A DNA stretch of 22,319 nt, taken from the NCBI GenBank assembly GCA_963925675.1, contig CAWUSW010000057.1, positions 1-22,319 of the forward strand. The letters run 5' to 3'. This DNA comes from Eutrophocola sp963925675 (GTDB taxonomy: Bacteria; Pseudomonadota; Gammaproteobacteria; Pseudomonadales; Pseudohongiellaceae). The position numbers were made by a program, and so were the translations under genes. Numbering within the stretch: the first letter of the stretch is position 1; each line of letters opens with the position of its first letter. The notes under the pieces are model-generated. The model worked only from the letters and a program-made list of their open reading frames with translations. It did not search any database and was not told the origin of the DNA. Below are positions 1-5,595 of the stretch, one piece after another.

Positions 1-1
1 C

Positions 2-178
2 CTGATTGATGGCAACGAAAATAATGGCGTCGACAGTAAAAATGGCGCAAAAGATGAGGGGAAAGAAATGAGCGAAGGGGTTATGACTTCTACTTCTACT
101 TCTACTTCTACCTCTACCTCTACCTCTACTTCTATTTCTACTTCTGGATTTCGCGTTATTTTATACAAATATTATTGA
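2..178 (+). other. Open 3' end of an unidentified reading frame with a Ser-Thr repeat
   Basis: A frame that is already open at the window edge runs to a TGA at 176-178. It reads an acidic, Asn/Lys/Glu-rich stretch, then about nine Ser-Thr pairs made by the hexanucleotide repeat, then a short tail ending in ILYKYY. No family is recognisable. The same repeat is open in the other two frames, so openness alone does not show that this is coding. It lies in an AT-rich stretch that otherwise holds broken frames, inside the inferred island end. It could be the true C-terminus of an upstream gene or the debris of one. Confidence 0.22.
87..146. repeat. Hexanucleotide tandem repeat, about ten units
   Basis: Ten consecutive 6-base units of the form CTTCTA, with CCTCTA, TTTCTA and a final CTTCTG as variants, make an almost pure pyrimidine tract interrupted by A at every sixth base. 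On the plus strand it reads Ser-Thr in one frame, Leu-rich in another and Tyr-Phe in the third, with no stop in any. A six-base unit does not change frame when it expands or contracts, so it would alter protein length and would not switch a gene on or off. Confidence 0.85.
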
Positions 179-322
179 AGGTAAACCCTTTTTTGTATCT
201 GGGCAGGAACAGTAACTATTACAGAGGCATCTTGCATAAAAGACTTAGAAAGCCAATACGTTGATTTACCCTGCGATTGTGATGAAAATGGATTCTATTT
301 TATTGAAAAGGACTCATGCTGA
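147..322 (+). pseudogene. Probable frameshifted gene remnant
   Basis: Two adjacent frames each read protein-like sequence and join well. Frame 3 reads FYTNIIEGKPFFVSG up to about 203 and then meets a TAA. Frame 2, from about 203, reads AGTVTITEASCIKDL and continues with an acidic Cys-containing stretch to ENGFYFIEKDSC and a TGA at 320-322. The switch falls at the GGG run at 201-203. One extra base there would join the two into a single sequence. There is no start codon for the second part. No family is recognised. The reading is inferred from composition only and could be chance. Confidence 0.3.
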
Positions 323-441
323 TACTAGCGCCCATGAAAAGCATCCTTTACATTACAGGCCGCGGCGGTAGTCTTGAAAAAGGACTGGCTGTCTATCTGG
401 CTGGCATTGCAGATGAGTTTGATAGCCAATGCAGGAAGTAG
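316..441 (+). pseudogene. Truncated 41-codon reading frame, N-terminus of an unidentified alpha/beta-type protein
   Basis: ATG at 316, with AAGGA three bases upstream, or an in-frame ATG at 334, opens a 41-residue frame ending at TAG 439-441. From the second Met it reads KSILYITGRGGSLEKGL, then VYLAGIADEFD. This is a beta strand, a Gly-rich turn and a helix, the kind of N-terminus seen in Rossmann-like or alpha/beta-hydrolase-like proteins. The sequence then runs into several TAG and TAA codons with no continuation in the other frames. I read it as the stump of a gene cut by recombination near the island end. The family cannot be named safely. Confidence 0.35.
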
Positions 442-657
442 TAATAGTAGGAGCCGTAGTTTGTTCATAACGAACACCAATCGTTGTTATATGGCTGTTA
501 TCTAATAGTAGTCATGGCGCTATTGCAAACAGTGGGGTGAGGGGCTTGGAATTAGACGTTTTATGTTGATGACTTTCGCTTTTAGTAACATATGTAGTAA
601 CACGTTTTCATATATAGAATATTAATAACTATATATATCATATACATATATAATAAA
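442..657. other. AT-rich non-coding end of the inferred integrated element
   Basis: No gene is visible. The last 60 bases are runs of TATATA and TAATAA, and TAGTAACA occurs twice, 12 bases apart, at 583-590 and 595-602. There is a weak inverted repeat TGTTC-ATAAC-GAACA near 463-477. In ssrA- or tRNA-integrated islands this position, just inside the att site, commonly carries integrase arm-binding and bending sites. That assignment here is inference from position and composition. Confidence 0.35.
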
Positions 658-680
658 TTCAACTCCCGCCGCCTCCACCA
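658..680 (+). other. ssrA (tmRNA) 3'-end fragment, putative att site of an integrated element
   Basis: This 23-base fragment has the order of the tmRNA 3' end: T-loop TTCAACT, 3' T-stem strand CCCGC, then acceptor strand and tail CGCCTCCACCA. The bases before it are TAATAAA, so the 5' T-stem strand that should read GCGGG is missing. So are the tmRNA pseudoknots, the tag-coding region and the 5' acceptor half. It is therefore not a functional tmRNA. Integrases that use ssrA recombine in this part of the gene, which leaves an intact ssrA at one end and a short 3' duplicate at the other. A terminator follows nine bases later. A serine- or leucine-type tRNA end was considered but fits the acceptor sequence less well. 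Confidence 0.72.
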
Positions 681-688
681 ATAAGTAA

Positions 689-716
689 AGCTCACCCCAA
701 AAGGGTGGGCTTTTTT
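689..716 (+). terminator. Rho-independent terminator, probably the original ssrA terminator
   Basis: AGCTCACCC (689-697) and GGGTGGGCT (703-711) form a nine-pair stem with one G-U pair around a CAAAA loop, followed by TTTTTT to 716. It sits nine bases after the CCA end of the ssrA fragment, the usual place for the tmRNA terminator. Read on the minus strand the U tract is short, so it would serve only weakly for the convergent receptor gene. Confidence 0.8.
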
Positions 717-778
717 ATTGGGCGAAGGTAATGTCGTTTGCTCCCGCCTGAACTGGTGGAGCTCTGCTTATCACTTAT

Positions 779-2968
779 TTACCGGTTATAAATCCTGAAG
801 CGCAACTCAGCTTGTGGGCCCTGCGCAATTTCCCGGGACAATAGCGTTCCAGCCACTGCGCCAAACTCACGCAACAGCTCCCGGCTTTGAAAACGGGGAC
901 GGGGATTGATGGTGGCGGTGACTTCCATGTATTTCTTGAGACGCCATTGCAGCGAAATTCTGGCAGAGCTGTCACGTCGGCTGTCGGTGGTGGCAAGGAA
1001 TGAAGGGGCTAGCCCGGGTTGTCGAACAGTGGAGAAAAACTCCTCCAGGTTGCGCTCGTCGCGAGGGCTTTCAATGCGGGCGTTAAGGCGCAGACCCTGG
1101 AAAAATTCGTACTGAAGAAAGGCTCGCCATTGGTGAGATTGTTGCCAAACATTAGTTCCCCTGACGCTATAGTTTCGATTATTGATATTGCGCCACGTGT
1201 TCAGCTCCCAGGACCATTTGCTCTCACCTGGATTCTTTTTCAGCCCCAATGACCACCGCAATCTGGAGCCGGAAACATCACGACTTTCTCCTGTCACCGG
1301 ATCAATAGTCTCCGAGTCCTGAATATTAAAGCCCGCATCAAGCACCAGGTCTTCCATATTGAAACGGGCAAAGGGATATTCAATATTGCTATCAAACCAG
1401 GTGATCTTTTCCGCATTGGTGTTTTGCGACACGATCAGCGCATCGGACAGTGGTACAGAGCGGATAGGGTTCTCAAGATTGTAGTGGCCAAGGGTAAATT
1501 TCAGCACGCCGCGGTCGCCAAAGCGCTGGTCGTAGTTGAGCGTGTGTCGCCAGTTACTTTCGGAATCCAGTCGAACAGCCCCTGCCTGGAGAATTTCCGA
1601 AGACAGACTGGATGACGCCAGGAACTGACTCAGGCTTAGCTGGCCAATATCGTAGCGCGACTCCCAGGTAATGGTGGTCCTGTCCCTGAGCTGGTAGGCA
1701 ATAGAGGCAAGGCCCTTCACCTCGGTCTGATCATTGCTGGAGACATCCTTTGTTTCGATAGCATAAATCCCGCCGCTGAGACTGCCGCGTAGTGTCCAGT
1801 TTTCTTTCCAGTTCCAATCAGCTTCCAGGGCAAGCGAATGGCGATCCTCCTCAACACGGCTATCGCTACCGGCCAGAGTTTGTAACTGTCCGTTCTCGAA
1901 CAGTCGCAGATTACCTTCAAAGTAATTAAAGGCTGAGGATGCGATGGCACGCAAGGTTAAATTGTTACTGTAATTATTGGTAAGCCGCAGGCGGGCCGCT
2001 GTCTCTCCGGACTCGCGATCCCTTTTTAAAGACAATAGATCCAGTTCATCAGCAAATGTCGATTCGTTAACTTCGATATTTCGTGAATCAACTACCGCAA
2101 ACATCAGATCGCTACGCATGCCGAAAGGCCTTAAATACTCCGCTGAGACCTCCTGGAAATCACGATCGTTGAGAAAGGATTCGCTAATAGCCAGGGCTGC
2201 CGCAGTGCCTCCGCCCACCGGGATCGGCTCAGAAATTCTTTCCCGGGTATTTAGTTCAGCATTCACCGACAGGCTGCTTTCATTTTGTAAATTGAAGATG
2301 GAGCTCAGCTGCAAATAATTCTCTGTCTGGTCGTTCTGATTTTGACTGGAAATACGTTGCTCCGGGTTTGCCGGGTCGATATCGACAAAATCGGAGGGTG
2401 TTCTGGTGCTTCTATCCATCAACCCGGCACGCAGGCTGAAATCGTGTTGCCGCCAGGACAGATTGCCGGTCAAATCCAACTCGGTATTGCGTTCGTTACG
2501 TTGAAGTACATCACCGTCTCCGCTACGATTAAATTGGGAACTGAGCTCAAAGTAATCCGGGTCTTCATCTTCAAGAATAACGTTAGCCACCTGGGTATAA
2601 CCCTGCATATCGATACCCAAAGTGGCACCCGTATTGATCAGGTCAATTCGGGTGACGCTGGTATAGGGCCTATTGGATAGTTGCTGCCAGATGGACTGGC
2701 CTTTTGGTGGGGGGCGCTTACCGTTTATGAGGATGTTTGTGCGAACCCCGGCCAGACCGCGACCACCGGATTGCTCCTGGGGATTAAACCCTGGCGTTTG
2801 CTGCACCATATCGAGCGCAGTGACTGGATCAAATTGCAGGTAATAGGCCGGGACAAATACGCGGATACCCTGAGTAATCTGATTTTCGTCCGCCGATTGC
2901 GAAAAGCTGACAGACGCCAAGCTGACAGACAGCACGAGAACAGCTATTTTTCCTGAAAACGAAAGCAT
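779..2968 (-). CDS. TonB-dependent receptor-like outer membrane protein
   Basis: This 729-residue protein is probably an outer membrane beta-barrel that takes up a ligand by TonB coupling. Residues 1-23 form a signal peptide (cleavage near SFSQ-SADE). Residues 38-135 match a plug domain: GRGLAG at 69-74, ILINGKRP at 79-86, RIDLI and TGA at 107-115, and IDMQGYTQVANV at 119-130. The rest has the alternating, Asn/Arg/Glu-rich strand pattern of a barrel. The plug resembles the shorter receptor family common in sphingomonads and some gammaproteobacteria. The C-terminus ends RIYNR and not in the usual aromatic residue, and no clear TonB box is visible. The start at 2968 gives a clean signal peptide although its ribosome binding site is weak. 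A Fur-like box lies 222 bases upstream. The substrate is unknown. Confidence 0.82.
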   Translation of the reverse strand: MLSFSGKIAVLVLSVSLASVSFSQSADENQITQGIRVFVPAYYLQFDPVTALDMVQQTPGFNPQEQSGGRGLAGVRTNILINGKRPPPKGQSIWQQLSNRPYTSVTRIDLINTGATLGIDMQGYTQVANVILEDEDPDYFELSSQFNRSGDGDVLQRNERNTELDLTGNLSWRQHDFSLRAGLMDRSTRTPSDFVDIDPANPEQRISSQNQNDQTENYLQLSSIFNLQNESSLSVNAELNTRERISEPIPVGGGTAAALAISESFLNDRDFQEVSAEYLRPFGMRSDLMFAVVDSRNIEVNESTFADELDLLSLKRDRESGETAARLRLTNNYSNNLTLRAIASSAFNYFEGNLRLFENGQLQTLAGSDSRVEEDRHSLALEADWNWKENWTLRGSLSGGIYAIETKDVSSNDQTEVKGLASIAYQLRDRTTITWESRYDIGQLSLSQFLASSSLSSEILQAGAVRLDSESNWRHTLNYDQRFGDRGVLKFTLGHYNLENPIRSVPLSDALIVSQNTNAEKITWFDSNIEYPFARFNMEDLVLDAGFNIQDSETIDPVTGESRDVSGSRLRWSLGLKKNPGESKWSWELNTWRNINNRNYSVRGTNVWQQSHQWRAFLQYEFFQGLRLNARIESPRDERNLEEFFSTVRQPGLAPSFLATTDSRRDSSARISLQWRLKKYMEVTATINPRPRFQSRELLREFGAVAGTLLSREIAQGPQAELRFRIYNR

Positions 2969-3344
2969 GCGCTATAACACCCGAACTAGCATAAAGCCTA
3001 GACAGCAAGATAGCCGGGTTTCTTTTCTAAAATTGGTCATTGAGCCTCGATAATAACGGGCCTTTGTTAAATAATTAAGGATTTGTCCCTTTAATGACAA
3101 AAAACAAGGCATGAGTCATACTTTGCTCACAAATAAGACTCTGGGCTTTGCTCCGCATTATTTCTAAATAGAAGACAATGAATGCTTTATCTATTGATAA
3201 TCATTTTCCACAGGTATTCTTTTATTTCGCTTGCCGAAAATTAGGAAAAATTACGAATTTCTATTCAAACTCTGGCATCTTTCCTCTGCGCCTATATACT
3301 TCGCAGCAACCTACTTAAAACTACAATAATTGCAGGAAATCACC
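2969..3344. promoter_or_regulatory. Divergent intergenic region between the receptor and the DUF6152-like gene
   Basis: No gene fits in this 376-base AT-rich stretch. It must contain the promoters of both divergent genes. The only recognisable site is the Fur-like box at 3190-3208. AGGA at 3334-3337 is the ribosome binding site for the plus-strand gene. TATATACT at 3292-3299 is a possible -10 for that gene but has no convincing -35. On the minus strand TTGTCA near 3095-3100 could be a -35 for the receptor, but its -10 partner is poor. Confidence 0.5.
3190..3208. promoter_or_regulatory. Candidate Fur box
   Basis: The 19 bases match the classical Fur consensus at 15 positions by eye, and the right-hand 13 bases (GATAATCATTTTC) match at 12. 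It lies 222 bases before the receptor start and 137 before the DUF6152-like start, so it could repress either or both when iron is plentiful. Iron control would suit a TonB-dependent receptor. No second overlapping box is seen. Confidence 0.5.
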
Positions 3345-4487
3345 ATGCCAATATCAAATAAACTCCTGTGGTCGACCGTTGCCGCCACCACTCTTGCCAG
3401 CCTGACAGTACCAGTGTTTGCCCACCATGGCTTTGGTCTGTTCGAACTCGAAATCAAAAAGGAATGGTCTGGCACACTCACCAAGATGAACCTGGTGAAT
3501 CCGCACTCATACATGGAGCTTGATGCCATTGATGAAAACGGCGAGGTTTTACACATGCGCTGCGAAATGCGTGCTGGCACTTTGCTGCGACGCGCTGGCT
3601 GGGCTACCGAAATGTTCGTGGTAGGTGCCCATGTGGAAATCGAGGGTAATCCGCACCGTGATGATCCCGAGGCCTGCTATATCGAAAATTTCTCCATTGA
3701 TGATTCCGTGATGATCAATCGCAACGACCAGTTCCTCAGCAATGCGCCAGTAGACACCTCAAATCGTCCCCTGCGCCTTGCCGATGGCCAGCTCAATATC
3801 AGCGGCGACTGGGCAGTGGAACAATTGGTACTCACCGTCCCCCCCAGTGGCGGCAGAGGCTCCATGATACCCAAAACAATGTCGCCTGATTTTGCTGCCG
3901 GCAGAATCACCCAGGAAGATGTGCGCGCCACCCAGCCGCCAAGGCCGCAAACCGTTTATACGGAAAGGGGACAGGCAGCAGCAGATGCTTTCGACAGGCG
4001 CTCTCCCATAGACAATCCGTGGTTTGCCTGTAAGCCTACCAGCTTCATCCGGGACTGGACCGCCGACTGGCCTATCAACAAATTCGAGCAAAAAACCATG
4101 GCAAACGGAGAAAAGGTCATTGATATCACCTATGGCCTGTATAACTTCAACCGCCGCATACATATTGGCATGACTGAACATCCCCCCGGAATCAGACCCA
4201 GCTATGCCGGTCACTCAATCGGTAATTGGGACGGCGATACGCTGGTGGTCGATACCACCGGATTCACTGAAGGCGTTCTGACGCCACCAACTCGAACCAG
4301 TGAACAGATGCATATCGTGGAACGCTTCACCCTGGATATCGAAAAAATTGCCCTCAAACGCGAGTATTCAGTCACTGATCCGGTTTATCTGGCAGCGCCC
4401 TATGAAAGTTATGATGTGATGTTCCTTTCAGATGTGCCTTTCGAGGCACAGGAATGCAAGGAAATGACGCCGGAATTTCAGCAGTAA
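3345..4487 (+). CDS. Exported DUF6152-like protein of unknown function
   Basis: This 380-residue protein is predicted to be periplasmic. A signal peptide covers residues 1-26 (cleavage VFA-HHGFG), so the mature protein begins with a His pair. The N-terminal part has the pattern of the DUF6152 family: HHGF, WSGTL at 41-45 and NPHSYMEL at 52-59. The C-terminal half has a second module marked by NPWFACKP, and later GHSIGNWDGDTLVVD, which also occurs in the protein at 13736-14551. The ATG at 3345 is chosen over an in-frame TTG at 3330 because AGGA lies seven bases upstream and the signal peptide starts cleanly. It is divergent from the TonB receptor and ends at a strong terminator, so it is a single-gene unit. 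The reaction or ligand is unknown. Confidence 0.75.
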   Translation: MPISNKLLWSTVAATTLASLTVPVFAHHGFGLFELEIKKEWSGTLTKMNLVNPHSYMELDAIDENGEVLHMRCEMRAGTLLRRAGWATEMFVVGAHVEIEGNPHRDDPEACYIENFSIDDSVMINRNDQFLSNAPVDTSNRPLRLADGQLNISGDWAVEQLVLTVPPSGGRGSMIPKTMSPDFAAGRITQEDVRATQPPRPQTVYTERGQAAADAFDRRSPIDNPWFACKPTSFIRDWTADWPINKFEQKTMANGEKVIDITYGLYNFNRRIHIGMTEHPPGIRPSYAGHSIGNWDGDTLVVDTTGFTEGVLTPPTRTSEQMHIVERFTLDIEKIALKREYSVTDPVYLAAPYESYDVMFLSDVPFEAQECKEMTPEFQQ

Positions 4488-4505
4488 ATTAGCCAGACCA
4501 ATCAG

Positions 4506-4543
4506 AACCGGCATGTGTGGATTCACACATGCCGGTTTTTTTT
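4506..4543 (+). terminator. Strong rho-independent terminator
   Basis: A 14-pair perfect stem pairs 4506-4519 with 4524-4537 around a GATT loop, and T4536-4543 forms the U tract. It begins 18 bases after the DUF6152-like stop codon. Confidence 0.92.
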
Positions 4544-4578
4544 GGAAAAAATACCTGTGGCCTCTGATTATGTGAGAT

Positions 4579-4606
4579 TTGCTGCTAAGCCCTGTTCCGA
4601 TATAAT
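4579..4606 (+). promoter_or_regulatory. Sigma-70-type promoter for the 4656 gene
   Basis: A perfect -10 TATAAT at 4601-4606 follows TTGCTG (4579-4584) with a 16-base spacer. The -35 matches only the TTG half. It lies between the preceding terminator and the next start codon, giving an expected leader of about 43 bases. Confidence 0.6.
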
Positions 4607-4655
4607 CACTGTGTAATTTACTCTTTTTTCAAGCAACTCCCGGTATATTAGCCTC

Positions 4656-5498
4656 ATGGAAGTTACCCTGTTTCCCAACCCCCTTCGTCCTGGTATTGGT
4701 TTGCGCCCCAAGAAAGAGGCGCAACGGCCTTCGTTGCCGCAACATGCACGACTATGTCCTGTGCTGGAGGCTGGCAGCTCACTGGGAGTGCTGGTCTATC
4801 CAGCTCTTGCCGAAAACGAGCAGTTTCATATTGGCTACGAAGGTGAAGGGCTTTACCAGTTTGGCTACTCGGTAAATGCCACCGGCAAAAAATGGGAACA
4901 GATATTTTTCGTTAACTATCAGTTATCGGTGGGCACCATCGGAATGCGTAAGGAAGACGTCCAGCTGATGGTGCCCGAGACACCGGGTTTCAAGGATAGC
5001 GCCAGAGCGATTGCGCGCATGTTTATTTCAGTCGATGATCTGGGCACCCCCGAAGGTGCGGTGACCTTGCGCGGTGCATACAACTTTCAGACTCCGCCAG
5101 GGTGGGACACTGTTTATTCAGGGGTAATCAATACTACCGCTCGACCGGTAGCCCCAGTACTGGTAACCCGGGTGGAAACCGATTGGTATGTTCATGATTC
5201 CGAGTTTCGCTATGTGCTGACACCGGGAGACATTATTACCGTGTCGCACAACCTGCCTGTCGGCCAGGTATTTTTTGTGCCCCGTGAAGAAGTTACCTAT
5301 CGCGACGGCAGCGATCAGGAAGTCGCCGAGAGGCAGAAAAAAAGCGCGGCGTTCTTTGATGAAAAAGCCAGCAACAAGAAAAAGACACCCTACGGCATGG
5401 AATACAGCCCGGTCTATCAGCAGAAGAGCCGTGAACAGCAGAAGGCTGAAAGCCAAAAAACAGACAAAAGCTCCAAAAAAGACCAACAGGAAAAATAA
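4656..5498 (+). CDS. Hypothetical protein, possibly DUF6065-like
   Basis: This 280-residue protein has no signal peptide or membrane segment. Residues 1-205 look like a beta-rich globular domain. It has a LGVLVYPALAENE stretch near residues 43-55 and, later, TPPGWDTVYSG, VETDWYVHDSEF and LPVGQVFFVP. That order (proline-rich N-terminus, PPG motif, VETDW, then a PVGQ-type end) recalls DUF6065 proteins, but the similarity is judged by eye and distant. Residues 206-280 are charged and Lys/Gln/Glu-rich, probably a helix or a disordered tail. It stands alone, with its own promoter upstream and a bidirectional terminator after it. No Shine-Dalgarno sequence is obvious before the ATG. Function unknown. 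Confidence 0.75.
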   Translation: MEVTLFPNPLRPGIGLRPKKEAQRPSLPQHARLCPVLEAGSSLGVLVYPALAENEQFHIGYEGEGLYQFGYSVNATGKKWEQIFFVNYQLSVGTIGMRKEDVQLMVPETPGFKDSARAIARMFISVDDLGTPEGAVTLRGAYNFQTPPGWDTVYSGVINTTARPVAPVLVTRVETDWYVHDSEFRYVLTPGDIITVSHNLPVGQVFFVPREEVTYRDGSDQEVAERQKKSAAFFDEKASNKKKTPYGMEYSPVYQQKSREQQKAESQKTDKSSKKDQQEK

Positions 5499-5548
5499 AC
5501 AGGTTTAGTTCTTTTATTGGCTGAGAAAAGTATCTAAAAAAATTAAGC

Positions 5549-5583
5549 AAAAAAAAGCCCGGTATTCACCGGGCTTTTTTTTT
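5549..5583. terminator. Bidirectional terminator between convergent genes
   Basis: GCCCGGT (5557-5563) and ACCGGGC (5568-5574) form a seven-pair stem with loop ATTC, flanked by A5549-5556 and T5575-5583. It can terminate the 4656 gene on the plus strand and the ankyrin gene at 5596 on the minus strand. The stem is identical to that at 7544-7561. Confidence 0.9.
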
Positions 5584-5595
5584 GCTAATACTAAA

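Noticed and set aside
87..146. CRISPR-like repetition
   Set aside because: The repeat is a 6-base tandem with no spacers.
442..560. Possible integron attC-like site (ATAAC and GTTAT arms)
   Set aside because: The arms do not fit the conserved attC core sites, there is no array of cassettes, and the ssrA fragment explains the region better.
739..761. Hairpin-like GCTCC and GGAGC pair after the ssrA terminator
   Set aside because: The stem has mismatches and there is no U tract on either strand, so it is not called a terminator.
3272..3288. A sigma-54-like element (TGGCAT followed by TGC)
   Set aside because: The spacing between the GG and GC elements is two bases too long for a -24/-12 promoter.
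3759..4214. A 151-codon minus-strand frame inside the DUF6152-like gene
   Set aside because: It is an antisense shadow of a gene with a clear signal peptide, start site and terminator.
5118..5486. A 122-codon minus-strand frame rich in Phe and Leu
   Set aside because: It is the complement of the Lys/Gln/Glu-rich tail of the 4656 gene, which explains its composition. It has no start signal.
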